This document shows, in pieces, positions 28,401 to 36,377 of a stretch of 64,000 nucleotides of DNA. How positions within the stretch are numbered: the stretch's first letter is position 1; each line of letters begins with the position of its first letter. The position numbers were made by a program, and so were the translations under genes. Below the pieces are notes generated by a model, which was not told the DNA's origin, made no database searches, and was given only the letters and a program-made list of their open reading frames with translations. The stretch is from Aquila chrysaetos chrysaetos (taxonomy: Eukaryota; Chordata; Aves; Accipitriformes; Accipitridae). The stretch spans positions 16,614,851 to 16,678,850 of the forward strand of contig NC_044030.1 of the NCBI RefSeq assembly GCF_900496995.4, read 5' to 3'.

Positions 28401-30978
28401 TACACACCTGGAGGAAAGGCCAGATAATGGTCATGCCTGTGGGAGAGAGAAGCAGCTCCCCAATGTCCCCCCAAGCCCACCAACCCATTTCCAGAGAATC
28501 CCAGGAATGTGAACTGCGCATGCCGAGACCACCAACTCATTTCTGGAACACTCCTGAGCTCACACTGCGCTTGCTCACTGACAGCAAACCCCCAGCTACA
28601 GGGACAGACCCTTTGGGTACAAAAGAAGGGAGGACGAATTCTCGGCAAGCGTCCTCTGGAGCTGGATGTCTAGACTGGCTGGACCAACACTGGACCCAGG
28701 ACTGATAAAATCCTTTTCTTCTCTCTTTCTTCCTCTCTCTCTCTCTCTCTCCCTTTTCCACAGTCCCTACACCTCATCCTTTTAAACATAAACCGTTGAC
28801 CAAGTCTGGGACTAGGAGTGGATCCAGTTGCCCCTGGGCTCCACTCTGAGAAGGATTCTAGAAAGCAAGGGGGTCCACTCTGAACCTCGTGACTCAACGG
28901 GAGAGATCTCCTTATTTTCTTCTTTGAATTGATCCCCAAATAAGTAAGGCTTACATATGTTTAGCACACGTTGTACAGTTCACTGACATAGTTTCATGTT
29001 CCTTTTTCCGTTTCTTTTTCTACACCTTCCTTCCCTTTTCAAACGGCGGCTTAATGACATGATGCAAGGTTCATATCGGTAAGTTCACTTGTACTTGGGC
29101 AAGGTTAGCTTGGTTGAATAAATGTTGATTGTTGTTTGAACTCCCCTGGTGTTGTTTCACCTTACTTCTGACAAAGGAAATCCATGAACCTGAGTCACTC
29201 CAGCCTTGGGACACAACAACCCTCCTTAGCAACGCAGAACACCTGCAGCCTAGATAGTCAGCAAACAGCTGAAAATACCATCCTGGAACAGACAGTGGCA
29301 GGGAATCAGATTTAGAGGATTTATGTGATTTCCTGGGTGGGCTCCCAGGTGGAAGAAAGCAAGTCAGCGTCCCAGAGGAACTGTGGGCAAACAGAAGGAA
29401 TTTGCCTAACTTTTTATTTTCTTTTGGAGAAGCAGGAGAATGGTGTGGATACTTACCACACAGTCTTTAAGCTAATTATCACCTCTGCATCTGCCAAATG
29501 CAAGAGTAATGCTAAATGCTACTCTCAGGCCCAATTAATAATTACTTGGGATAGCGCTTGAAGTCAGCAGGTTTTTTTCAGTTTTTCAGTTCAGAAGTTC
29601 AAAAAACTTTTTCAGTTTTCTGCTGAAGATACACGAAACTGAATGCTATCAATGCGTTCAAAGAAGGTATGTTTGTATTTCAGAAGTTAGGACTATCACA
29701 GGCAGGTAAAAAGTTGCTCTGGACCTAGTATTTGCTTTAAGGGGCGAGTGGGCTAGATCCAAGCGATAAGAAATTTTGTAATAATTGCTCACCGAGATAC
29801 TGTAATTATCTGTAGTTAACAGTGAGTAAATGAAAACAGAAGTGGCTTATGGCATGAGATTTTCGGGTTTGAGATACCTAATAAACCACCAACAAGAATC
29901 TACAACAGAACCTACACATATAGAGGAAAGCCAGCAGCTCCTGGTAGTTTTACACCTTCACAGTCTCTTCCGTCACATTTTCAAAAGGAAATTGCATTAG
30001 GACTTCACACATCAAGCAGTCATAGTTAGTGAGGAACAATCAGAATTTATAAGCTATTAATGGTTACCTACTTCTTGAAACTTAATACTTTTAAGACTCC
30101 TGAATAATTTTAAAAATCAGTTCCTAATTTAAGACTCTGTCCTTGAATGAAGTTATCCCATCCTACCAGTTAGCCCCCGTGCACATCCTGAAACCCATTT
30201 AGCTTTCTCTTTCAGGGGATTTAGCTTCCTTTAACTATAACTGGTGAGAACAATGGCTGCCTTGTTTCTCCTCTAAACACCCTGAGACAGACAAGTCTCC
30301 TGTAGTGCGGCTTTATTCTGCACCCCTTCACCTGTCACTGACTTTCTCCATAATCGCAATTGGTCCAGCTGCTTCTCAGCTGGACGTTTCCCCATAAGAT
30401 TTTGACTTCCAGCCTCTGGCAACCCATTTTTTCCTACCGCCTCTCATCTGACGCGACAGGGCCGGACAGCAGACGCCCGAGGGAAACGGGGCCACCCTCC
30501 ACCTCCCGGGTGCGCTGGGCTGGTCCGCCCAGCTGACGGCGGGCGGCGGCTGTGGCTCTGGCAGGGAAAGGGAGACGCGGAGAGAAACCACGCTTGCGAG
30601 TGGGAACCGACCTGCTGCAACCAGGGCGTCCAGGAAGCCCCGCAGCCAGCCCTCCGCCTCCAGCTGCAGGATGGCGTCCAGGAACAGCGCGGCGGCCGCC
30701 GTCACCCCCTTCTCCTCCTCCTTCCGGACTCTCTCCTTCACCTCTAGCAAAAACCCGAAGCCAGCAAAGAGTGAGGGGGTGCACCCGCAGCGGCGGCGGG
30801 GAGAGCAAAGCTCCCCAGCCGCGGGGAGCGCGGGGCAGCGCCGGGGGAAGCAAGCCGCGGCCGGCCTCTCACCGTCGGACAGCCAGTCCGTCATGTTGCC
30901 CAGGATGTAGATGGGGTTCAGGGTCTTCTCGATGTACCGCCTGTAGCACTGCAGGCTCCTCTTCTCCTCCGCCGTCAT
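4126..30978 (-). CDS. RIGI: RIG-I (DDX58), cytosolic viral-RNA sensor, complete, 18 coding exons
   Basis: ATP-dependent RNA helicase and translocase that senses 5'-triphosphate or short double-stranded RNA in the cytosol and signals through its CARDs to MAVS, leading to type I interferon. The coding exons join as 30978-30873, 30743-30612, 27748-27570, 26242-26092, 24303-24178, 23485-23372, 22385-22232, 21324-21069, 20419-20257, 19839-19738, 17631-17474, 17161-17026, 15671-15523, 14233-14143, 13413-13243, 11700-11549, 6338-6192 and 4425-4126. They total 2787 nt, giving 928 aa plus stop, close to human (925) and duck (933) proteins. All introns are GT-AG and no frame is broken. Order: CARD1 (about 1-90), CARD2 (about 95-190), helicase 1 with GSGKT (270-274), DECH (375-378) and TAS (411-413), Hel2i, helicase 2 with [10 protein letters not shown] (698-707) and QVRGRGR (727-733), pincer, and CTD with zinc cysteines C812, C815, C866, C871. 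The start has G at -3. The family assignment is very secure; exact splice points were deduced by eye. Confidence 0.97.
4426..6191 (-). other. RIG-I intron 17
   Basis: 1.77 kb between the two CTD exons. No repeat or conserved coding segment recognised. Confidence 0.7.
6192..6338 (-). CDS. RIGI: RIG-I exon 17 (residues 781-829, start of CTD)
   Basis: Starts [18 protein letters not shown] and carries the first zinc pair, LLCGKC (C812, C815). Ends in-frame at IRVIK before GTATGT. Confidence 0.97.
7095..8033 (-). pseudogene. CR1 copy A reverse transcriptase, C-terminal part
   Basis: 312 codons open. Recognisable CR1 ORF2 segments: [16 protein letters not shown], the catalytic-loop region as SADDTKLG, where the usual CR1 residue before ADD is Phe, and [10 protein letters not shown] near the end. 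It is cut from the upstream part by an in-frame TAG where CR1 normally has a Trp codon (after CTLH). Confidence 0.9.
8034..10013 (-). pseudogene. CR1 copy A ORF2 remnant: endonuclease and RT N-terminal part
   Basis: Broken frames that together follow CR1 ORF2. Positions 9624-10013 resemble the endonuclease start ([17 protein letters not shown]). About 9240-9620 continue it, 8818-9228 hold the linker, and 8067-8754 hold the RT fingers and palm ([22 protein letters not shown]). Stops and frameshifts separate each block. Confidence 0.85.
10110..10790 (-). pseudogene. CR1 copy A ORF1 remnant, esterase-like
   Basis: Minus-strand frames match the SGNH-type esterase domain of CR1 ORF1: [20 protein letters not shown], then a GNDE block near 10400 and INTWL further on. 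The nucleophile motif GDS reads GDP here, so the catalytic Ser is lost. Frames are broken. Confidence 0.75.
10801..11548 (-). other. rest of RIG-I intron 16
   Basis: No coding signal. It may still hold the decayed 5' end of CR1 copy A, which I could not delimit. Confidence 0.4.
11549..11700 (-). CDS. RIGI: RIG-I exon 16 (residues 730-780, motif VI and pincer)
   Basis: No ATG-initiated ORF marks it. Reading from the CTGTATAG acceptor gives [16 protein letters not shown] (rest of motif VI) and the [18 protein letters not shown] pincer helix. It ends in-frame at ARK before GTTTGT. Its downstream intron 16 (5.2 kb) holds CR1 copy A. Confidence 0.94.
11701..13242 (-). other. RIG-I intron 15
   Basis: 1.5 kb, no repeat or coding segment recognised. 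Confidence 0.6.
13243..13413 (-). CDS. RIGI: RIG-I exon 15 (residues 673-729, motif V)
   Basis: Encodes [15 protein letters not shown], motif [14 protein letters not shown] and the start of motif VI (KMIQVR). Motif VI is split by intron 15. Donor is GTATGG. Confidence 0.98.
14143..14233 (-). CDS. RIGI: RIG-I exon 14 (residues 643-672, helicase 2)
   Basis: Too short to stand out as an ORF. It was found by searching between exons 13 and 15. It reads [10 protein letters not shown] and then [15 protein letters not shown], matching human ALKNWIEGNP and KPGILTGRGKTNQNT. Acceptor GCTTTCCAG, donor GTATGC. Confidence 0.93.
14234..15522 (-). other. RIG-I intron 13
   Basis: 1.3 kb, no repeat or coding segment recognised. 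Confidence 0.6.
15523..15671 (-). CDS. RIGI: RIG-I exon 13 (residues 593-642, start of helicase 2)
   Basis: Contains [10 protein letters not shown] and motif IV-type [11 protein letters not shown]. The exon ends GTAGCT before GTAAGA, so translation read past the donor (VRHFFS) is intronic. Confidence 0.95.
15982..16439. repeat. 5-bp target-site duplication AACTG around solo LTR
   Basis: AACTG at 15982-15986 and again at 16435-16439 exactly brackets the LTR. A 5-bp duplication is usual for ERVL-like and some ERV1 integrases. Confidence 0.8.
15987..16434 (+). mobile_element. young-looking solo LTR in RIG-I intron 12, antisense
   Basis: 448 bp, begins TGTCGTGGTTT and ends CCCAGGACA. Same family as the LTR at 2566-3136, sharing TATATACTGGGCATGATG and the following TCACATGGT, but it lacks about 100 bp near the 3' end and keeps many CpG dinucleotides that are TpG in the older copy. 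TATATA lies at 16305-16310. No retroviral coding region is attached. Confidence 0.85.
17026..17161 (-). CDS. RIGI: RIG-I exon 12 (residues 548-592, Hel2i)
   Basis: Starts [18 protein letters not shown], matching the vertebrate consensus, and ends at LTAKFQ in phase 1 before GTATTT. Confidence 0.97.
17474..17631 (-). CDS. RIGI: RIG-I exon 11 (residues 495-547, Hel2i)
   Basis: Hel2i exon with [17 protein letters not shown], close to human EFGTQKYEQWIVTVQKA. Ends in-frame at HLR before GTAAGT. Confidence 0.97.
17763..18060 (-). mobile_element. CR1 LINE 3' fragment in RIG-I intron 10
   Basis: The plus strand opens with CACAGAATCAGAGGCTGGAA, the complement of a CR1 3' tail, then GGCAACCTGTTCCAGTGTTTG. 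It runs for about 300 bp in the gene's orientation. Confidence 0.85.
18495..18520 (+). repeat. G-rich run with quadruplex pattern
   Basis: Four G-runs (GGGG, GGG, GGG, GGGG) with loops of 6, 4 and 2 nt inside a longer G/T-rich low-complexity tract (about 18483-18570). It is on the strand that serves as RIG-I template, in intron 10. Confidence 0.6.
18571..19737 (-). other. rest of RIG-I intron 10
   Basis: No repeat or coding segment recognised beyond the G/T-rich tract and the CR1 fragment listed separately. Confidence 0.5.
19738..19839 (-). CDS. RIGI: RIG-I exon 10 (residues 461-494, Hel2i)
   Basis: Small exon of the Hel2i insertion domain, the helical part that contacts CARD2 in the resting state of the human and duck proteins. 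It reads [15 protein letters not shown] near its end. Donor is GTAAGA. Confidence 0.94.
20257..20419 (-). CDS. RIGI: RIG-I exon 9 (residues 407-460, motif III)
   Basis: Starts [11 protein letters not shown], with motif III TAS at 411-413, and continues to the end of helicase 1. Acceptor GTGTGCTCAG, donor GTAAGC, leaving in phase 1. Confidence 0.97.
21069..21324 (-). CDS. RIGI: RIG-I exon 8 (residues 321-406, DECH box)
   Basis: Largest helicase exon. It holds [11 protein letters not shown] and the Walker B motif as MIFDECHNT (DECH 375-378). It ends at a codon border in LPQ before GTAAGG. Confidence 0.98.
22232..22385 (-). CDS. RIGI: RIG-I exon 7 (residues 270-320, Walker A)
   Basis: Completes Walker A as GSGKT with catalytic Lys273 (human Lys270), then [16 protein letters not shown] (motif Ia region). 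Leaves in phase 2 at a GTAAGT donor. Confidence 0.97.
23372..23485 (-). CDS. RIGI: RIG-I exon 6 (residues 232-269, helicase Q-motif region and start of motif I)
   Basis: Encodes [17 protein letters not shown] and ICAPTG, the latter opening Walker A. The Walker A glycine codon is split across intron 6. Acceptor CTCTCCTAG, donor GTAAGA. Confidence 0.97.
24178..24303 (-). CDS. RIGI: RIG-I exon 5 (residues 190-231, CARD-helicase linker)
   Basis: Acidic, poorly conserved linker between CARD2 and the helicase, found by reading from the TTGTACAG acceptor to the GTAAGA donor. The frame joins exons 4 and 6 exactly. It includes Lys193 (motif DNGKDV), a position reported as a ubiquitin site in duck RIG-I, and an [11 protein letters not shown] end comparable to the human NLSENSCPPS. 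Confidence 0.93.
25080..25230. repeat. AT-rich tract in RIG-I intron 4
   Basis: About 150 bp almost purely A/T with short TATATA runs. Low complexity; no TE signature. Confidence 0.7.
26092..26242 (-). CDS. RIGI: RIG-I exon 4 (residues 140-189, CARD2)
   Basis: End of CARD2, with the conserved SDKENWPK stretch. Human Thr170 aligns with Ser168 and human Lys172, the main TRIM25 ubiquitin site, aligns with Gln170. Lys167 is present. Donor is GTAAAC and the exon leaves in phase 1. Confidence 0.96.
27570..27748 (-). CDS. RIGI: RIG-I exon 3 (residues 80-139, CARD1-CARD2)
   Basis: Enters in phase 1 after TTTTTCTGAAAG and ends at a codon border before GTATGG. It carries the linker and start of CARD2, including [16 protein letters not shown] and [12 protein letters not shown], both recognisable in other vertebrate RIG-I proteins. 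Confidence 0.96.
28197..29223. repeat. 5-bp target-site duplication ACCCT around 1-kb LTR
   Basis: ACCCT at 28197-28201 and at 29219-29223 brackets a TG...CA element exactly. Confidence 0.75.
28202..29218 (+). mobile_element. solo LTR of about 1 kb in RIG-I intron 2, antisense
   Basis: Starts TGTGACAGTC and ends GGGACACAACA between perfect 5-bp duplications. On the plus strand TACAAAAG at 28618-28625 could be a TATA-like box, a (CT)n run lies at about 28723-28753, and AATAAA at 29117-29122 sits about 96 nt before the end, as in an R-U5 boundary. No internal retroviral genes. It belongs to a different family from the two TGTC LTRs. The family was inferred from structure, not named. Confidence 0.75.
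29224..30611 (-). other. rest of RIG-I intron 2
   Basis: AT-rich until the CpG island begins near 30430. No coding signal. Confidence 0.5.
30612..30743 (-). CDS. RIGI: RIG-I exon 2 (residues 36-79, CARD1)
   Basis: Acceptor TTTTTGCTAG precedes it and donor GTCGGT follows. Intron 1 is only 129 bp. The exon completes most of CARD1, with the [10 protein letters not shown] segment matching human GWFRGFLDAL. The residue aligned with human Thr55 is Ala54 in an alanine run. Confidence 0.93.
30873..30978 (-). CDS. RIGI: RIG-I exon 1 (residues 1-35, CARD1 start)
   Basis: Begins at the ATG on 30978-30976 in a GCCATGA context and ends in phase 1 before a GTGAGA donor. It encodes the first CARD1 helices. 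Ser8, the residue phosphorylated in human RIG-I CARD1, is kept. The exon sits inside the CpG island. Confidence 0.95.
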
Positions 30979-31119
30979 GGCCAGGCCGGCTTCGCACCGA
31001 CTCCGGCCCCGGCTCCGGCTGCGTGCGGGGACGCCGAGCCCCCACGCTGCCCCGGCACCGGGAGAGCCGGCGGGGAGCGAGAGGATACTCCCCGCCCACG
31101 CCGGGCAGGGAGCGGACGG

Positions 31120-31131
31120 GAAAAAGAAACT
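31120..31131 (-). promoter_or_regulatory. ISRE upstream of RIG-I
   Basis: The gene-sense strand reads AGTTTCTTTTTC, an exact match to the ISRE consensus AGTTTCNNTTTC bound by ISGF3 and IRFs. It lies about 140 nt upstream of the ATG. RIG-I is a known interferon-stimulated gene, so a site here fits. Confidence 0.75.
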
Positions 31132-31150
31132 TCAGGCCGGCGGGAGAATG

Positions 31151-31160
31151 GAAACCGAAA
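31151..31160. promoter_or_regulatory. second IRF/ISRE-like element
   Basis: GAAACCGAAA on the plus strand fits the IRF repeat GAAANNGAAA. It starts 31 bp from the start of the exact ISRE, about three helical turns, and about 175 nt upstream of the ATG. The human RIG-I promoter is also controlled by an IRF element. Confidence 0.6.
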
Positions 31161-31274
31161 GAGGGGCCGGGCCGCCGGCGGACGCAGCCCGCTGCTTTCC
31201 GCTGCCGCCTGCCCTTAACAAAAGAAAATGAAGGAAAAAAAAAAAAAAAAAAAGAAGGAAAAAAGGCAAGCATA

Positions 31275-31286
31275 TGCGCATGCGCA
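31275..31286. promoter_or_regulatory. NRF1 palindromic site
   Basis: TGCGCATGCGCA matches the palindromic NRF1 consensus exactly, about 300 nt upstream of the RIG-I ATG. Such sites are typical of CpG-island promoters. Confidence 0.6.
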
Positions 31287-34200
31287 CGGTTGGAAAGCCT
31301 GTGACCGGCCGTTTGCGGTCGTCGGGGTGAGGGAAAGCACAGCGAGGTGACAGGAATAAAGGCGTCGCTTTACCCCCTCTTCCCTTTTGCCCCTAGAAAA
31401 TCCTGAACTGGTTTTTATGGGCTGTATCCTTGGTTTTTAGAGACTGAAAATAATCTTCTACAGGAAGGCAAGACCCCCACATGCTCTGGGCAAGTGCTTG
31501 CTAAGCTGCTAGCATTAGTATAGCTTGGGAACGTCAAAATGAGAAGTCTGCCTGACTGCCCTGTAGCAGGGAAGTGAGCATCAAAGGATAAGACTCACAA
31601 AGGGGGCCAACGGGTTGCAGAGCTGAAAGCACCCACAGTTCAGAAGTGCTGCTAAACACGACAGCTCCACATGCAAACCTCCCTCTAACCACTAGTGTAT
31701 AGAGTGGATGCATCCAGCTGTTTACAGATTCATAAATCTCATATTCAAATAGACAACTAAAAGGTACTGCCCCAATACAAGATACCTGCTTTCCAAAGCC
31801 ATGGCAACACAAGACCACTGAGTGACGGCCTTACAGTGGAAAGATGTGTGGAAGGAGGCAGAAGGAAGCACTGCCACTGGCATCACATTTTCTACTCTGT
31901 TCTAGTCCATCTTTACTCTCAAGTACTTAATATTCTTTCTTTTCTTTCTCTCGAGTCTTCTCTTTTGTCTATTCCACCCAGTTCTAAAGGGATTCTAGGA
32001 AATCTCATTTGAAACATCCCCTGTACCACCATGATGTAGTATTGTTGGCCATTGTCCTCTCTAAGGGCCCTAGTATAGGAAAGACTTGCATTTGGACTTT
32101 TAGTATTAACCCTATGCAGTATTAACTCTGTGCAGGACCAGGGAAATGCCACACAGCTGAAGGTTATCCACCCCTAGCTGCGGAAATGTCAAACAACTGG
32201 GAGAGGACAGTTTCTATGGCAAGAAAAGACAGGTGAGTAAGCCCTAAGTGACAGCATCAGTCACCTCTCCATTCTTTGTACGTCCTCCTGTGTGTTCCTC
32301 CTGTGCTGTGAACAAAGCAGGAGCTCTCACACCTCTCTGTACCTGAGCTCAGCTTCCACAGAAAGGCACATCAGCCCTCAACTACAGAAGAACAGAAATA
32401 ACAACTAGTGAGTTTAATATTAAAATGAGCAAACAGGTAGGTTAAATTTTTCCCTTGAACATGCTTTTTGCCCTCCCAGGGGAGCCCAGATTTCCTAGAG
32501 CTGAGAACTGAAACCTTCCCCTCCAAAACCCACCAAATTATTCTTCTCCCTCCAACCACCCAGAAAGCCAGTATTTCCAGGCAGAGACCCAGGCCACCCT
32601 GCCCCTTAGCTCTGTGCATACCCCCAAGTGCCACATCCACACTTCAAGAGCACATAAATAGCTCAAAATAAATAAATCACATACACAATTACATAATTAG
32701 TCTGGTAATGAGCCTGGAATTCTGGTTTGACCATATACCTTCCAGCTCCTTATTTGGTATGGGAAGGAAGGACACTGACTCTTCCTGTTCACCTCTATAA
32801 AGTAAGTGAAGTTGGTTAATTTGCAGCCTAATGATGTGGCAAACAGCCTGCTTTGACTTCTTAGGGATCACTTTTGTTTTTGTTTATCCAGTCTGCTGCA
32901 GTAAGAAGATCCCTTAGGGCTTAATTTCCTTGCCTGTAACAGGGTGGAAGTGTCAGCCTTCAGGCTAGTCACCCAGCTCACCCTGCAGAGATGGGCCAGC
33001 AGCAGACATAGCAGAGAGCATTTCCTGCTCAACAGCTGACTTCAGAAGTCCCTGTTAGAGCTTTCACTCTACCAGTGACGAGTGATTTTAGTACTCAAGC
33101 TCTCTCTATCACAGAGAGAGTGTGTTCAGGGACTTAAAAATCAGTGTTGCAACTGGGTAGGAGACACCCTGCCGTGCAGAAACCCAGTCCTGTGCTTCAT
33201 CTGAGAGCAAGAGGGAAGCAAACTCCTTGCCTGTCACTTCTTCAGCCTTACAGATTGACATGCTGCTTTTAAAGCTGGCACAGGGAAAAAGCAGCTGCAT
33301 ACAGGAGGTAGGATGGCACTTACTGAGCAGGGTGGCTCCAGAGTGGGTCCTGCAGAGAGTGGGGAGCAATCCCACCATCCTGGAGATGCATCTGGTGCAA
33401 GGAAGCAGCTCTCCCAGGCTTGTGTCTGCCTTTACGTTTGCAGGGTGGTGGTGCAGCAAGCCAGGCTGTGGCCTGTTGAACCTCTCAACCCTGATGTCCA
33501 TGGTGGCTGTTTTATACTGCTCTTGCACTTGGTGTCTGGGTGCTGCAGCGCAAGCGGTGGGTTGCGGTGGCTGGGAGGGTGCAGCATTATGTCATGTGAG
33601 AACAAGCCACAGTGGTGGGAATGCCTTAACCTGTTCATGCTGCAGCAAATCATGGTGCTGAGCAGTTTCTTGGAGATCTTTCTAGGCCAGGCTGTAGGAA
33701 AAGTGTTAGTTTTTCTCTCTGAAACTCTTGTGGTGCTTGGAAGGATCCCCAGGTGACCCAACAAATACTGCTTTAGAGTGCAGTCCAGCAGCTGAAGGAG
33801 GGAATGCTGCTGCTGTGGTTCATTACTCACATTTCACTGCCATTTTCAAAGCAGAGCCTGTGGCTGTGATCCTCAGCTTTAGATTTTGCAGGCTGAAATT
33901 TTTGCAGGTTGCCAGCTGTAGATTTTCCCCAGGATAACCACCTGGTGATTGCCAAGCCATTGTCCATATGGCAGAGAGTGAAGAGCACAGGTTGTCTTGA
34001 GGCCAATGGCCAGCCTTAGCCCAAAGTTAAACTGCTGGGAGCACGAGGAAAGAAACTACCAGGCGTGGCAAACAGGTGATGAAAAAGTGTTTGGCCAACC
34101 CTGACCTGCCCCTGGAGTAGTAAGGCAGCAATGGGAGAAACTACCAGAGAAAAGGTATGGAAGGATTCTATCAGGGAGACTGAGGGTGACAAATGACAGA

Positions 34201-35374
34201 AGATGTTGAACAAGGGGGAAATGCTGATTTACTGGTGTTGCTGAGCATGGGTGCAGAGTCAGCAAATAAGGGTGCTGAGTGAGCAGGACAGGGGCAAATG
34301 AGGAAAACATGAAGAGGCAGGTTGTTTATTTCAGAGGGGAAAAGCAGGGAAAAGGGAATATCAGGTGAATGGCCTTTACTGGGTAGACTAAACATGTAAG
34401 GCCAGTTACTGTAGGGACCTACAGAGTGTTTGTGTATATGTACACAATGGTCCTTAGCCCAGCCACAGGTGCCCACTGAGCACATGTTTAACTACATTTC
34501 TGAATTCTGGTGGTTCCTAGAACATCAGAAAATTAAGTAAAAACATCTACTGAATCGTGTTAGAAAGTTTTCACCAAAATATCACCCCTCATCCCTAAAA
34601 CATACTCAAGCCTTCCACTGCAAATAAATTGCTCCATACTTCAGTAAAAATAAATTATTTTAAAAATGCAATTTAAAAGTACTTTTAAATATAACCTTTT
34701 TCATAACCCATTAATGCTATCCTCTTGCTTGACTGAGTCCTCTGAGCACTTACAAAATTCCCAACACTTGGTGGAGACACTAACTGGCCAACAGTTAAAA
34801 CCAAACAAAATAAGCACTGGTGTTTATGGAAGTTTTTTAAAATACTCGCACATACACACCCACACTTTTTCCTCTACTTGGAACAACAAAAGCAGCTTGG
34901 AAGTGCAGTGTCTGCTGAATGCTTAACAGCCCTAGGGAGGACATAGCTTTGTGTCTCCGGTCCTGTAACAGCTTATGAGCACATGACTTAGTTCACACAA
35001 ATGCTTCCACCAAAGAGGATGACTTAACATGCCCAAAGCAAAGTATTCACATGGCACATATCGAAGCACCCTACCTAAGAGGCATTCTCACTAGTTACAG
35101 GGATCTCACCCAAGAGCCTGAGTTCAATGGTAGGTATATTATGGAGGAAAAGGAAAAGGCAGCAGACGTAAATCCTTTGCGTGAACATTGTTTGCTGATA
35201 ATTACGCTCCTTGACACATGTTTTCGCATGTAAGACAACCAGTGGCAACTGGGAACTCTGTAACTTAATCATGGAAGAAAAATTTCGAGTACCAGTGGAG
35301 AAGAAACACCTCCTGCTCTCCAGGTAGAATAGTCCTTACAGACCAACACACCTAGTTGCGGTGAACGGGAATGG

Positions 35375-35388
35375 CCAGGAGATGGCGC
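35375..35388 (+). promoter_or_regulatory. candidate CTCF site
   Basis: CCAGGAGATGGCGC agrees with the CTCF core CCASYAGRKGGCRS at 13 of 14 positions. It lies 4.4 kb upstream of the RIG-I ATG. Motif only. Confidence 0.4.
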
Positions 35389-36377
35389 TCACTTTCTGTA
35401 GGTACTTCCAAGGTTTGACTACCTCCCTGGTACGAAGTCTGTAAAGAGAAATGCTTTAAAATATTGTACTGGCTAACGTTTTTTAAAAGGCAAGGAAAAA
35501 CCCTAAAGCAGACCTCAAAGTACGACTTCTAACCAAACCCAGTACCATGGCTGTTCTTCAGAAATTGAGATTTCTGCTGAATATCTGCTGTGTATCTCCT
35601 AGGTGTCAGGTACTGAATATTCCTGCTCAGAAAGAGCTCCAATAGCCGTTTTCAGGACTTGTCTGAAGCAGCCACATTCAAAGTTAACTCTTTCCTGACA
35701 TCTTTCTTCCTCCAGATACCCTTGGTAAAGTTCCATTGACTTATCAGAGGTGAGGGCCTGCCCCATAGTTTTTTAGTACCTTGCTTTTTCTCATTGGAAC
35801 TGAGGTCAGAATCAGGCCTGAAATCAGAACAGTTGGGATTTTTTTCCCCAACTAGACCTTAGACAGCAACAAAACCCCGATGAAACTCACTAATACATTG
35901 CAGTTATGGCCAACACAAACCTTAATAAAAGATAGGAATAAAAATTAAATACTCAATCAGAAAGAAATATTGGTAACATTTTCCCTTTGTAGAAAAAATA
36001 TGACAAGTTTGTAGTTGTATACAAGGAAACTTGCAACCCAAGACACAGTCTTACTTAACAGAAGGGGTTAAGTAAGTTTTGCAAGTCTTTCCCACACTGC
36101 TCAAAACAGAAGAAAAGTCCGTCTTGATTTATTGATTTCCAAATCAATTGGTTTTGAATAAAGCAGGAAACAGTTCTCTTCAGAAATGGTATCTAGAAAG
36201 GAATGGATGTATTTTCTGAGTAAAAAATACTTAAAGTGGCATGAAAGAATTCCTTATTTGGAAATATGACTTGGATAATTTTATACATTTGAAAAAGCTA
36301 AAAATCTTAACAGAGAGGCCATACTAGGAGCCCACAGCAGAAATGAGAAATAAAATGCCATCTTCTAAATTAGAAAC

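Larger units (their letters stand above)
30430..31230. promoter_or_regulatory. CpG island over RIG-I promoter and exons 1-2
   Basis: A sharp rise in G+C and CpG density compared with the AT-rich flanks, ending at a run of A at 31235-31253. It covers the first two coding exons, the 129-bp intron 1 and about 250 bp upstream of the ATG. No TATA box is obvious near the expected start. Confidence 0.8.

Noticed and set aside
30552..31304. 250-codon plus-strand ORF across the RIG-I promoter
   Set aside because: It lies in the CpG island where stops are rare, is rich in Pro, Arg, Ser and Gly, and overlaps RIG-I exons 1-2 in antisense. No family resemblance.
33109..33830. Overlapping ORFs of 132-147 codons on both strands
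   Set aside because: No recognisable domain, no splice context, and overlapping opposite frames. Treated as chance ORFs.
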